Source of the DNA: Pachyseris speciosa
Taxonomy: Eukaryota > Cnidaria > Anthozoa > Scleractinia > Pachyseridae
Assembly (NCBI GenBank): GCA_016490735.1
Contig: JAEMWC010000037.1
Location: forward strand, 1,256,001-1,320,000
Reading direction: 5' to 3'
DNA length: 64,000 nucleotides
Shown: positions 48,501 to 59,060 of the stretch, piece by piece
How the letters are laid out: every line of letters begins with the position of its first letter
Numbering within the stretch: position 1 is the stretch's first letter
Translations under genes and position numbers: made by a program
The notes under the pieces: model-generated
What the model was told of the DNA's origin: nothing
The model's input: the letters and a program-made list of their open reading frames with translations, nothing else
Databases searched by the model: none

Positions 48501-51500
48501 CAAGACCACCATTTTTAGAAGTTTTTAGGCTTGAAAAAAAATTAAGGTCTGGAAAGACAGTGTTGTACAACAGCCGGATTTTGAGACTGCAAGGCCCATA
48601 AAATTTGGCTAAAAATTTTATGAGGCATTTGATTTTTGGAAGATCATACACCTGCAACCATCAAAGTGTGAGTTTGAAACCCAGCCTCTATCCCAAAAAG
48701 CGGAGAGAATGTCTTGAGTCAGAGAATGTGAAATTCAATACATTTGTATTGCTCAGGCAGATATAAAGAGATATAAATATATTGATCTGCAGCTGTGTGT
48801 ATTTTCTTTCTGCCCCCTAGGTTGCTCACACAGCATACAGTCATGTTATCAGTAAGAACTAGCAATCAAGAGTTTAGATCTCAAGCCTCTCTCTTCGAGA
48901 AGATCTTTTTATTGTTGCACTGCAATTCACAAATCCCTGATTGGGCCAACTGATTTTAACTTCAATTTTGTTAGAAATCATGCTGTTCACTCCCATAACA
49001 CAAGGCATTCCAAGGATCTTTGTTTGCCTTTTCCTCGAACTAACTGGGGTAAACAAACCTTCACCTTTCAAGCTGCAAAAGACTGGAACATTCTTCCAAC
49101 TGACCTCAAAAAGGCTGATCTTTTATCTATTTTTAAAGCAAAGCTGAAACATTTTTCAAAGACTCTGATTTTTAAAATTCTGATGTGATTGTTATTTTTC
49201 TACTCCAAGAATTTGCCTCTTTTTATAATTAGGATCATAAATAAATTTTACTTTTGATCCATTATTATAATTTATTTTGTATTTATTAAAGTTACAAATT
49301 AATTAGGATGGCTCTACTGAAAACTGCCTTGGCAAGTTAGATCCCCTGACTAAATATTATTGTTATTGTTATTTATTATAACTTCAGAGTTTAGTGGACA
49401 GACAGTAGTTCATGTTCGATAGAGTGCTGCTGTGTTATTTCTAATCCTGGTTAAAAACATCTGATTTGATAGTTTAAACAAATGGACAAGGACCAAACTG
49501 GTACAATTGACTGGTGGGAATTTCTAAATCACGAAGCCTTGAAACAAATTGCTGCAAATCGGAGTAAGGTAGGCCAGTAAATAGCTTGTACTCTTTCTCT
49601 GACCATTTCAAACCACCACCACCACCATCATCATCATCACCACCAACAGCATCATCACCGTCACCGTCACCATCACCATCACCATCACCATCACCATCAC
49701 CACCACCATCACCGCCATTATCTCCATCGCCATCACTATAGTCATTATTGTCATCATCATAATCCATCATCATTGTTGTCGCCATTTATTATTTTCATAT
49801 CACCATCATCATCTCTGCTATGTAGAATCTTCACCATTACAATGATTAACATTACCCTGAACCTTCCATTATCAGTTACAATCATCAACATGTGGACTTC
49901 CATAATAATCATGACCACTATTTTCATCAACGACACCACCATCATCCTCAACAGAATCAACACTCACGTTGAATCCAACTTTCTTCAGTGACTAAACATA
50001 TTACACCTGGACCAAAGTTTTTTTTTTACCCAACAGTTCCAGCTTGTGAGAATGCTATCCCCTCTTGAGATACAAAAAGCTCGAGACACATTCCACGCTT
50101 TTGATAAAGATGAAGATGGGTATATAAATTCCCATGAAGTAGCTGTAGGATTTAACCGGTGGTTTGGAAACCTGAGACTATTTGACAAAGAGCGGTAAGT
50201 CATTCTCTTCTTCAATCATGTTAATCATTAGAAAGGTTGTAAGATGTACTTGTAAATTGCTGTTTAAAACTTGATGATACCTTAGGATTTTACGTACAGA
50301 CTCATGAGTTAGAGCTTAATTTAAGACAAGCACTCCAGATCAGCAGTACAGCAGTTGAAACGTCATGATCCACATTTCTATGACTAAAATTTAATTGTAG
50401 ACAAACGAGTAACTCAGTTATCAATAATGACTTCAAATCTGAATGACAAACACCTTTCATGATACATTAGCTTGATTTAGCTCATAAAGATAAGGCTCTG
50501 GGACTGAACTATGCAGGAAAAGGAAAGGAAAAAATAGAGAGAGCGAGGAGAAGGGAATAAAGCAATTGTCACATTCTTAGTCGTTGTAATGTCTACATTG
50601 AAGATAGTTTTAGACCAACAAAAAATGGACGAGGAACAGTTATTTTAGCACAGGGTAGTTCTCACATTATTTTTTTAACAGCATGAATAGTAGTCTCAAT
50701 ATATTGGCTGCTCTTAATTGTGGGATTAAATCATTTATTATGTCTCAGAATGTAGTCACTTACCACGAGTCTTCATCAAATAATGTTTGTTGGTTATGCT
50801 CTGCTATTTGTGTTGCGATAATTGACTGTGATTGGTGCGCTTCGATCCACATTATTAAGACAAGTGTGTGTGTGAAACTGCACTCCTTATGTGATCTGCA
50901 TGCTGTACAATTTCTTGTTGCGTTTATTCATTAATTGGCCTCCAAGCCTTGAAAGTTTCGATCCTCTTGTCACTGTTAACATTATCATGGTTTAGAGTCA
51001 GGTGGATAGCTTCCTAAATGACTTTGTGGATGTTTACATAAGAGTCTTGATCAGTGAACCAGAAGCATTAAGTGGTTCCAAAGCAGATGACAGGCTTGTT
51101 CAGTAACAATGGGGCTCTCGGTACGGACCAGTGGCCTGCACTGCTCCTTCACTCGTTCCTGTGTAGATCCTGTCATTTCCATCATGAATTATGCTTTACT
51201 ATTGCTTTATTATATCCCTTTACACGCCAAATGATATACATGTACCCCAAAATGGCGTTAAATTTCTGTTAGTCCATCCTTAACGCGTTGACTGTTCCAT
51301 CATCTACAGCTTGTGTGAGAGAGAGAGGATTTACAATACTGTTGAGCTGGAAGTTTTATCTAATAATCAGGTTACCAAATTACTCCCTAGGGGTAGCTCA
51401 TTTGGAAGAGCGCTTGATCCTAAGGATGTCTCTGGACACATTGATCGCCATACCAGAATATTCATGGATGCTGATACAGACAAAAACAGGTATACAGTTA

Positions 51501-52203
51501 TAAAACATCCTCAAAAGAATTGGCTGACATTGACCTGCTGTCTGTCAAATCCCTTCAATCAAACCTCGTCGGTACCGTGGTGTGCAGTTACAGTACAAAG
51601 TACGGTCGGTGCGGTGCGGTCTCAAAACAACGGTGTCATTTGCACGGTGTACACGCCAAGGGCATCATAAAATTTTTATGCTAGAAAATAGGAATTGTTA
51701 AATTGTTAAAAGTTAAAAGTGTATTTTTTTCTAAACTGTCACACGCATACTCTGAAAAAAAAAAATCGAAGTTCCCCCAACAGCTGTCAAACCTATGACC
51801 TTCCTATTACTAATTCGGATGCTGCTAGGATGTGAATGTCGATAGGTGGTATATTCGAAATAGAGTGAAGTGAGATGGTAACTTTAATAAGAACTCTAAT
51901 TTGTTTTCTTCCAATTTTTAGCAAGTATAGACCAAGTATACTTTATCGGGATCAGAATACCAGTTCTCTATGACCAACTGTACAAGAGCAATCCACAAAT
52001 GTTATCACAGGAAGGGAACAAGGAACACAGCTCTTGGTACTTCTCACCCCTGTTGATCAGATGCCCCTAACTAATGCACATCTATACCGTCACAAGACCC
52101 TTCAATTATTAAAAGTGTTTGTTTACTTTATTTCAGATTGGTTTCATGGGATGAATACTTGAGAGAACAAGCCCTCTATATTATAGCTGCGAGACCAAAC
52201 TAG
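42468..52203 (+). CDS. PHF24: PHF24/GINIP-like PHD and EF-hand protein, complete
   Basis: Exons 42468-42570, 42681-42856, 45666-45851, 47217-47295, 47437-47543, 49473-49568, 50037-50194, 51310-51489 and 52137-52203. All phases join to 383 residues (human PHF24 about 400). The start MGVIVSK mirrors the human MGVLMSK and suggests N-myristoylation at Gly2. The PHD-type zinc finger is at 100-155 with ligands C100, C103, C114, C117, H122, C125, C152 and C155. Canonical EF-hand loops follow at 222-233, 272-283 and 357-368, and the protein ends EQALYIIAARPN, very like the vertebrate end. In mammals GINIP binds inhibitory G-alpha subunits and modulates GABA-B signalling; that role is not known outside vertebrates. 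The first intron is uncertain. Confidence 0.93.
42681..42856 (+). CDS. PHF24: PHF24 exon 2
   Basis: 176 nt, residues 35-93, NDFDREHRDSLNHDRSSLTY and on to GAWENR, in a different frame from the ATG. A 110-bp intron (42571-42680) restores the frame, but its acceptor GACAGAG has a poor pyrimidine tract. The donor AGA|GTAAGT is good. Confidence 0.7.
42923..43546. repeat. Long fold-back with internal 115-bp duplication
   Basis: Left arm from TTCACAATTAATGTGATCAA is inverted at the right, ending TTGATCACATTAATTTGTGA. Inside, a 115-bp segment beginning CCCACCACCGCTTACTTGAT occurs twice in tandem (43135 and 43250). It lies in the PHF24 intron before the PHD exon. Confidence 0.88.
43686..43728 (-). 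ncRNA. Decayed hammerhead-like sequence 1
   Basis: Minus strand reads CCTGATGG, a stem II-like ACCAG...CTGG, then CGAAAT and a GATCCACAT tail. It is shared with 44124-44170 and 50331-50375. The core is mutated (CTGATGG for CTGATGA) and stem I is weak, so it is probably inactive. Confidence 0.45.
44124..44170 (+). ncRNA. Decayed hammerhead-like sequence 2
   Basis: GCCTAATGAAGATCAGCAGT followed by GTGGTCAAACC and ATCCACAT. It aligns with the other two copies in this gene; CTAATGA replaces CTGATGA and AAAC replaces GAAAC, so it is probably dead. Confidence 0.4.
44190..45665. other. PHF24 intron upstream of the PHD exon
   Basis: AT-rich with (ATT)n at about 44698-44720 and a short hairpin at 44834-44878 (AGTGTAGGGAAAACAC and its complement). 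No exon seen. Confidence 0.5.
45666..45851 (+). CDS. PHF24: PHF24 PHD-finger exon
   Basis: 186 nt, residues 94-155, VANEELCAICGK through WSCYDC. All eight zinc ligands are in this exon. The acceptor TTATTTTAG and donor TGT|GTAAGT are consensus; both ends phase 0. Confidence 0.96.
46320..46760. repeat. Diverged fold-back, relative of 9642-9881
   Basis: A smaller fold-back (46347-46530, GAATTGCAATTAGC and GATTGCAATTCAAT sides) followed by a region sharing GAGGAATAATTGAG, GATACCATGCTCAAG and GTATCGATCCATCAA with 9642-9881 and 54655-55030. Confidence 0.7.
47217..47295 (+). CDS. PHF24: PHF24 exon after the PHD finger
   Basis: 79 nt, residues 156-181, ESLTTLLTDEEMQQLIENFD and RLDVNQ. Matches the LLLTEEEM segment of vertebrate PHF24. 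Phase 0 in, phase 1 out (CAAG|GTACAT). Confidence 0.92.
47437..47543 (+). CDS. PHF24: PHF24 helical exon before the first EF-hand
   Basis: 107 nt, residues 182-217, INEVEYVRYKKAEYSG through EEEMRNE. The acceptor TTTTTTTTTCAG is strong; the donor is GAG|GTAAAA. Confidence 0.92.
47666..47796. repeat. Fold-back, 131 bp
   Basis: ATGTTGTGGTTCAATTTTAT and its near complement, with about 40 bp between the arms. It directly abuts the next fold-back. Confidence 0.85.
47802..47981. repeat. Fold-back, 180 bp
   Basis: TTGTAGGTCAAAATAAAATT is inverted at the right (ATTTTGACCTACAA); inner AGGTCAAAAT/ATTTTGACCT words repeat, and the centre is near ATTATTTATGAATCATGAAT. Confidence 0.85.
48003..48376 (-). 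repeat. tRNA-derived SINE
   Basis: On the minus strand the head (about 48376-48300) has A box TGGCTCAGTTGG and B box GTTCAAACC, followed by a body without coding potential. The tRNA fold is not complete enough to call a tRNA. Confidence 0.65.
48930..49370 (+). mobile_element. LINE 3' fragment (CR1/L2-like)
   Basis: An open frame from about 48940 to TGA at about 49188 reads VRNHAVHSHNTRHSKDL, then LPFPRTNWGKQTF and AAKDWNILP, the C-terminal end of a non-LTR reverse transcriptase. The 3' UTR ends in (ATTGTT)-like units at about 49356-49375. 5'-truncated, as is usual. Confidence 0.75.
49473..49568 (+). CDS. PHF24: PHF24 EF-hand 1 exon
   Basis: 96 nt, residues 218-249. Loop DKDQTGTIDWWE (222-233) has Asp at 1, 3 and 9 and Glu at 12, so it should bind calcium. 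The matching vertebrate stretch is degenerate. Confidence 0.94.
49612..49765. repeat. (CAC/CAT)n microsatellite
   Basis: Imperfect trinucleotide repeats CACCAT/CATCAC just after the EF-hand 1 exon. A Gly/Asp-repeat ORF on the minus strand is an artefact of it. Confidence 0.92.
50037..50194 (+). CDS. PHF24: PHF24 EF-hand 2 exon
   Basis: 158 nt, residues 250-302. Loop DKDEDGYINSHE (272-283) is fully canonical. Acceptor TTTTTTTACCCAACAG, donor GCG|GTAAGT, phase 2 out. Confidence 0.94.
50331..50375 (+). ncRNA. Decayed hammerhead-like sequence 3
   Basis: GATCAGCAGTACAGCAGTTG followed by GAAACGTCATGATCCACAT. The GAAA side and tail are intact, but CTGATGA is lost. It aligns with 43686-43728 and 44124-44170. 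Confidence 0.4.
51310..51489 (+). CDS. PHF24: PHF24 exon, linker and start of EF-hand 3
   Basis: 180 nt, residues 302-362, LCERERIYNTVELEVL through IFMDADTDKNR. The frame joins EF-hand 2 (CG + C) and the last exon (AG + A). Confidence 0.9.
52137..52203 (+). CDS. PHF24: PHF24 last exon
   Basis: 67 nt ending in TAG at 52201-52203. It completes the third EF loop (357-368, D, D, N, S and E at positions 1, 3, 5, 9 and 12) and ends LREQALYIIAARPN, like vertebrate PHF24. Confidence 0.94.
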
Positions 52204-52710
52204 TCACCATCCCACCGCCTTACAATGTGCTTACAGGTCTTTGGAGCTTGTGATAATCCCAACTGCGTGACGTCACGCACGCTATTTGATCTCATACATT
52301 CTCTCTATTCTCGGCTTGATTCAAGTGATCGGGAGAAATGCTCCGTAAAATACCGAATTTTACACCTCATAATCCCAAATATAGATATAATGTAAGACTG
52401 ATGAATGAAAATCACTTACCTTATGCTCTTAGTGTGGCTTTGTTGCGTTTTTATGACACTTTGAGTCGCTTGCCGCTGAAGCCTCCGACAATAGTATAAG
52501 ATTAGAACAAGACATGCAATTATAACGGCCGCCGCAGCTGAACGCCTTCTGAATTTTGTCCATTTTCTCCCACTTCCACGCGTCTCTCGCCATCAAGCCT
52601 CGGGCAAATGAAGGCCAGGTAATTTTCGAAGATCGATGCCCAGAAACTTGTAAGCAGCTTGCCCATAACGACCTAACGTAATGCCGCGAATTTTCACATT
52701 CGCCGCCACA

Positions 52711-53054
52711 TCGCCATCGTCAGAGGATATCGACCGAGGTGGTCGATCATAACGACCGTTCTAAAATTTGAATTAAAGACAAACAACCCTCACCGGCTCC
52801 CCTAGCGGCTCCGCGTGGTTTCTTTAGCGCATCAATTCAGCTTTTATTTGTCAAACACAAAATAAAAAATCCTGACAGCATAATTTAGTGTTGTTTGCAA
52901 AACACACTTAAATATTTTTAGTTGCTATACCAGTTTAATAATTGTTTGGCCGAGCTGCTGGGGAAGCCGTTGAGGGTTAGGCTTGTCTTTAATTTAAATT
53001 TTATAACGGCCGTTATGATCGACCACCTCGGTCGATATCCTCTGACGATGGCGA
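52711..53054. repeat. Fold-back, about 344 bp
   Basis: TCGCCATCGTCAGAGGATAT, then CGACCGAGGTGGTCGATCAT, is inverted on the right; arms about 90 bp, spacer about 165 bp. Confidence 0.9.
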
Positions 53055-54477
53055 TGACATATGCTGTGTAGGCATAGTGGGGTAACCTTGAGGGATGTAT
53101 GCGAGACTTAAGCAGCAAGAAGGCAACAAAGGGCTAGAAACGACACCTGATATCAAAGGGATAGCATATGATGGACGATACCTTCGCGATTGTTAGTATT
53201 TGCCAGCACAGCGTGACATGTCAGATAAATTGACTCTGAATGTATGTTAAAAGAGTGAAAGAATGAAACAAACTGGGAGTAATTAGTGGAGCTCCTGGTA
53301 GCGTTTTATATTCGAATACTGCACACGTAAAAAAGAAAATTGGTACTCCTTAACTCTCAGAATTGCTTAAATGACACCTCCACCCTTTCAATATTTTGAC
53401 GGGAAATTGTTAGGAGGTAACTTTATTTTGAACGAATTGAAGTAACATTTAAGTGTTCAAAAAAAAGTTGATCTGATTATCGCCTATTTTCGCTTTTAAA
53501 GTTTCCGTGTGCCGCCATTTTGGTCTTCAATCATGATGTTGGTTCCCAAGAATTTGAAAAGCGACAACGGGCAACATTCAACTACTCTTTTTCCGACAAT
53601 TAAATATCATTTCCGTATCTTTAATGGACTGTATTTCCAACTATTGAACTCCAATTTATTTCAGAAAGGGAGATTTCGTTGAAGCGCGAGGCCGCACAAA
53701 ATTTTAAAATGAAACAACGTAATAGTCCCACACGAAAGTATTGAAAGGGTCGCATTGTAGGAGACAGCTATAGTTGCAGCTACATAATACGCGACTCACT
53801 AAGTGGAAACAGAGTTGAGTATTCTTCAGTTTCAAAATTTATGTGACCTTTCACGTCATTTGTACATGTGTTTGCCTTCCGGATGAAAACAAAGGTGTTA
53901 CGACTCTGATGTACATTTATTCAAAGTTAGAGTGAATTAGAGGTGCCGTCTGGCTTTCCCAGAGTTACTGTTAATAAAAAAGGAGTCATCATCAAATTAG
54001 TGTACATTGTATCTGTATTACTGTGGCCAGCAATGTCGTCAGATGCATTTCCCTGCTTATTTGCGTTGTGTTTGTGTACAGATCAATTTATTTCTTCCAA
54101 GCCAGCAAGAACAAGGTAGCAAACCTTTGCAGTGCTTTAGACTTGTCAAAGATTCTGTCTCATCTCTCGTGGGTGCAGCTTACCGCAATTTGAGGCAGTA
54201 GAACGTTTCATCTGTTTAACCTATCATATACGTATTCTGTGTGGAACTGGATCTAGCACGGAGTGGAGGCTCTTGTGGGGGAAGACATTTACATATGAAA
54301 AGATTCCCCTGTTTAAGCCTCGTGTGCATGCTAGTTCATTACGGGGGATACTTGTATGCCGCAGCCTCGATTCCAAGGTTTTTCCGCTTATTGTCTGTGG
54401 CAAGTTCAGTCGGAGTTCCATCTGCTTTTTCAACACCAGGCCAATCATAAATACAAACGAAATCCATTGCCTCCGCA

Positions 54478-54660
54478 TACACCTTATTCCAAATTGGCGG
54501 CCAATTTATTATTCTTTTGTTTGCATGCTAATTAGCCCTCTTTTCCTCGTCAACATGTACAAAATACAAAAGAATTTTGAAGTGAAAATGAGGCAAAGAG
54601 AGCTAATTAACATGCAAACAAAAGAATAATAAATTGGCCGCCATTTTGGAATAAGGTGTA
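54478..54660. repeat. Fold-back MITE, 183 bp
   Basis: TACACCTTATTCCAAATTGG is inverted at the right end; arms of about 70 bp continue through AATTTATTATTCTTTTG. Confidence 0.92.
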
Positions 54661-55030
54661 TTAAAAAAAAGTCTGTGCATGGGGTTCAGAGCCACTTTAA
54701 ATCATCGAAAAATTAAGGTATGTACAGATTTTTTTTGAAACTATGCAGAAAGATGAATCTTCATATGCTAATTGCAATTCGACAATAAAAACCGGGTGTC
54801 ACCGGACTCGTTTTTGAGTTAGACACAAAGCCAAAATTTCGGGTGTTTTTAAGTGGCTATACTGTTGCTATGGTAACCTTATATGTCAAAAAATTGATCG
54901 CAAATTGTTGAGAAATAATTGGGAAATTTTTTGACACCATGTTCAAGAAAACAAACAAAAAATTGTGGGAGTATCGATCCATCAAAGAGTTGGTGTTTAA
55001 AAATAACTAAACCATTTTGAGCAGCACGAT
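54661..55030. repeat. Relative of the 9642-9881 and 46320-46760 repeats
   Basis: Shares TGTTGAGAAATAATTGGGAA, GTATCGATCCATCAAAGAGT and AACCATTTTGAGC with them. It directly abuts the 54478-54660 fold-back. Confidence 0.75.
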
Positions 55031-55817
55031 TGTATGGACAATGCTTTGATATGTAATTGCTACGAAAATCCAGTTGAAGAAAAGTGAATAAAGCGTTTTT
55101 TGTATACTTACAGACTCATTATGTCAACACCGCCAGATCACCGGAGTGTCCGTAATAAAGAGGCCAAGTTTACACGACTTTGCTGTCTGGGACTCTGGGG
55201 CCGAGATTTAGTGTCCGTTGTCCGTATTACAGAGGTTCCTTTTATTAACGAAATTGTGTGATAATTTTTTCGGGACGTCGGAAACTGTCCGTAATAGACA
55301 GAATAGAGAGGTTTCCGTAATCGAGGTTCGACTGTACTGTTACTACGAGTTTGTTCTAAGAGGGTTTCTAAGGATCTTGCTTCCTTTGCAGTTATTTTTG
55401 CGTGGTTCATATTCACGTAATAAAGCTCACCTTGGCAATGGCTATTTGGATAGAGAAGTAAACTGAGCATTCTTGTGCAGTGACGAGCTTTTGGGAACGT
55501 TTACAGTCATATTTCTTCTTAGATTCCAATAGCTCTTCCCAACTGCTCTTTCTCCGCAGTTCTTACACTTCTGTGGATTTTATCATTACATCCTTTAAAC
55601 AGTAAATGACCTGCAAATTCAACTTGAAAGATGCCGGTGGTCTGCTATAAGCAAAACAAAAAAACAGACGAAACAAACAAAACAAATGAGTTGAAAAAGA
55701 AAACGGTAGAGGCAAAGAAAAGAAAATGTACGTGACTACGCAACCTTTAAGTTTTCAGAGAAATGTGTTCTTCATAACTTTCCCGGTTCCTACATTTGGA
55801 ACGCAAAAATTCGAGGA

Positions 55818-56430
55818 TAATAATAATAATAAATAATAATAATAATAACAACAACAACAACAACAACAATAATAATAAGTAATGGTAATAGGACTGAGTG
55901 GAGTCCAATTCGGTCTGTAATCATACGAGTGATAACAGAATTGGACGACCGCGTAGCGGGAGTCCGATTTGTTTATCACGAGTATGATTACAAACCGAAT
56001 TGGACGACACGAAGTCTTATTACCAATTAATCATAAAATTACAATTTCCGAGAAAAGAAGAAGAGCCAAGTTAAAAAAGGGAGGGAAATTTTGCATTAAA
56101 AGACTGACAAAGGAAGCGTAAATTGTTTAATGTCGCTCTGAAATTGACTACAACCAAAATGTATGGTGATTGTAACCAAGGTTGCGATTGGTTGATTTAA
56201 ACTACAAGTTTGAATGTGATTGGTTGATTTAAAATACTACTTTGAATGTGATTGGCTTATTGAACTGTCCGATAACAAACTGTCCAATAACAAGGTGTCC
56301 AATAACAAACTGTCTGATAACAACTTGGCACGTGAATTAGTGGAAAATAGGAGTTTTTTAAACCAATCACAATCGAGGAGATTGTAATTTTTATTATAAT
56401 AATAATAATAATAATAATAATTCACCACTT
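55818..56430. repeat. AAT-rich tracts and short inverted/tandem repeats
   Basis: (AAT)n and (CAA)n at 55820-55880, an inverted pair around TCCAATTCGGT/ACCGAATTGGA (55900-56010), about four tandem copies of a TGTCCAATAACAA-like unit at 56265-56325, and (AAT)n at 56395-56420. Confidence 0.75.
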
Positions 56431-57022
56431 AAGACCAATTAATTGCAAAGTTATAATACATTTATTGACCGTTTTAAGATGTATTTGAAATCTGATTCTA
56501 TTGCGCATAATGACTACAAATAAATATCTGTAGCTCTGTTTTTAAGTACTTATATATATAAAAAAATGAGTATCCTAGGATGTCACCATGAACATAACTA
56601 TTTTCACTAAATGACAAAACAACTGCGAGTCTCTTTACGGGTGAAGGCGCAAAACGAAATCCCTTCGCACCACAATCCATAATGATGGCCAATTGGCGCT
56701 ACTTTAAACATGCAAAGGGCCATCATTGGGCCAATGTTGAACCTTCACCGCGGACTCTCCCTCTATTCCTCCTTTTAATATAAATAGGTACATAAAAAAG
56801 GTACCATACACTAGATACGCGCTGTTGACACTGTTACTGACCGCTCATTAGAAGCCTTGGCTTGAATATTTCCTTTCAAACGTAGCAAGCAACACTAATT
56901 CTTCATTAGGTTAGAGTAGTTCTAATTACAAAAGTGAAAAAAATTCTTTGTACAAAATTCAAATTTGGACTAAATGTGGCTGGGATCGCTCAATTTAAGG
57001 ACGCAGTTTAATACCAACAGAA

Positions 57023-57250
57023 ATGGACAACCAAGACGCCACGCAAGATTTGGTGTGGAAAGACAAGTATCTTTTAGACTTCTCTCATGGTGCACGAGTA
57101 AGAAGCCGTAGATGGAAAGGCGCGTTGGACACCAAAGTTATGCTAACCTGTGATCAGGAGAAAAATCTAATACGGCGTGTTCAGATCCAGCCACCAGGGA
57201 GCTTAAGAAACGAAGACGGCAACGACGACGAGAACGCCACAAAAAAATAG
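57023..57250 (+). CDS. Unrecognised 75-residue ORF
   Basis: ATG to TAG, single exon, between PHF24 and the DOCK gene. The product is charged, with WKDKYLLDFSHGARVRSRRW and DQEKNLIRRVQIQPPGS, and an Asn/Asp/Glu-rich end. Composition is less random than other short ORFs here and there is no repeat structure in it. It has no signal peptide or membrane segment. I do not recognise a family; it may be a small conserved protein, the first exon of something larger, or chance. Confidence 0.38.
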   Translation: MDNQDATQDLVWKDKYLLDFSHGARVRSRRWKGALDTKVMLTCDQEKNLIRRVQIQPPGSLRNEDGNDDENATKK

Positions 57251-58900
57251 CAAAAACGGTCGCTCTGAACGTGCGTTTTACATTTTGGTACATTTCTTTG
57301 CCGTCCTCTTCGAAACAACAACGTGAAATGACAACATTGAAAGTTTTGAGTAGGACGAGAGCCTTTGTGAGCGCCTGATAGTAAATTTTGCTTCGTTTTT
57401 CTTTACTTAACCCCGTTCACAGTACTTTAGTCACTGCATAATTCGCCCACATTTTACAAGCTGACCAACTGAGAACAATCGCGAAGGAGCTAAAGTTTTC
57501 TTTGCCGTTGCCGTTGGTTAAGCTCCCAATTAACAGTTACATGGCAAGCTTGAGGTTTCTTTCGGCTGATAGCTCGAGGTAAAGCCCTGAGCTCACATTC
57601 AAAGTCGCCACTGAGAGCAACCTGTCTAATTGTTTTATCACAGGCCCAGTGACCCATCCATTCAGCAAAGAATTCTGTACAAGTGGTTTATTTCTAGCCA
57701 GTTGATTTGTAGGTTCGCAATTTTGCTTTCACGCTGCCAGGCGAATTCATCGAAAGAAGACCGCTTTTGTGCAGCCAGATTACGAGTTTGCGTTACAGCG
57801 GGTCACTGGGTGATGCCTAAAGCCATTAGAATATCCTTAGCTATTGCACCATCTCAACCAAAAATGTGGATTAGGGAAAAGCCATGTTAAACGGCTGAAA
57901 ACTTACAACTGCGAACAAATGTAACTTTTAGAGGATTCGACTTTAACTGCTTGTGCTGAAAGGAAGCTTCCGTTCATTCCCCAAACTTCAGTCAGTGACA
58001 CGAAACAACTGAAGTGCACAGAAAGACAAAAGTTTTCACACGGATACCCCCGAGCATTTTCGTTCTTAGAATAAATTTGAGTCAACCTTCCCTGTATCCC
58101 AAAATGCTATAATTACAAACTTAGAAGTAATGCTCCCTTCCTGTACGCGAGCAATGCAAATGCAGTGTATAGGAGCAAGGTGTTCACAGCTCCTACTCTT
58201 GTTCCTTTGCTCCCTCAATACAGAACTGTTCTCTGTTTCCTTCCATACTGCCACACCCTCTGTCATAAGGCAGCTAACTGAAGGTTTTTCTTTTTAAACC
58301 ATTGTTCACAGTGCCCGAAAATTTCTTGAATCCAGAAATGGGTGACTATTACCGGAGTATCGTTAGCTTTTTAAGCTACACTGTGTCCTGTATTAAAACT
58401 CATGGAGATTTTCCTCAGTAAAGCAGATCCTTCCCTGAAACGATAACAACAAAAAAGCCAAATGTTATTAAATTAGCATGAATTCACCTTGTCATATAAC
58501 TCTTGCAGCGCTACAAACTGTTTTAGATGATTCGAAATAGCCTTTAACCCTGCGACCTGGTGCTTTTTTTTCCCGGGCGAAAGAAAAGAATTCAAAATTA
58601 ATAAGGCTTTCTCTGCGCGCCTTCATGCAACAACTGTTGCTGAAGATAGACCGCACCGGTAGTTGACAATAAATGATATTGTAAAGATTACAAAATAATA
58701 ACCCCTGGCACACTGCACTTTACAGATTGGCCCTAAATACTTGTCCTTAATAACTCCATGAAAATTTTCTGTCCATCGAAGCAAACAGATATTGAATGCG
58801 GGCATAAATCCGTGTATATTTTGGCGCCGATAAAGTGTCTTAAAAGGTTCTATTGCTAAAGGCAAACAAGTAACAAAACAATCAAAAACAAAACTATTCC
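57251..58900. other. Intergenic, nothing firm
   Basis: No repeat structure or gene stands out. An acceptor-like TTTTATCACAG at 57633-57643 precedes an 80-codon open stretch, but nothing in it is recognisable. The DOCK 3' UTR should occupy the end near 58900. Confidence 0.45.
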
Positions 58901-59060
58901 TTACTTCTGTCTCATGGAGCCGCGCAGGGTGCCAAACTTGTTCTTCAGGAGAGGTTCAAGCTGTTCCGTTAATTTTGTGTAATTCCTCTCCAGTTCCTTC
59001 TGATAGGCGCGCTGGTCAACTGTAATTAGATGTTTGTTCTTCTGCAATGCATCTCCACAT
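58901..59060 (-). CDS. DOCK-C last exon
   Basis: 160 nt ending in TAA at 58903-58901. Encodes [12 protein letters not shown] through LRGSMRQK. No PDZ-binding-like end is obvious. Confidence 0.93.

Larger units (their letters stand above)
52204..57022. other. Intergenic, mainly repeats
   Basis: The PHF24 3' UTR should begin here. The rest is fold-backs (52711-53054, 54478-54660), family copies and AAT-type microsatellites, listed separately. No gene recognised. Confidence 0.55.

Noticed and set aside
49474..49785. Gly/Asp-repeat ORF on the minus strand
   Set aside because: Product of the (CAC/CAT)n microsatellite and antisense to the PHF24 EF-hand exon.
55138..55470. 110-codon minus-strand ORF
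   Set aside because: Low-quality composition in repeat-rich intergenic DNA; no splice or domain support.
57630..57890. Possible exon after an acceptor-like TTTTATCACAG
   Set aside because: No recognisable protein, no partner exon found in phase, so not called.
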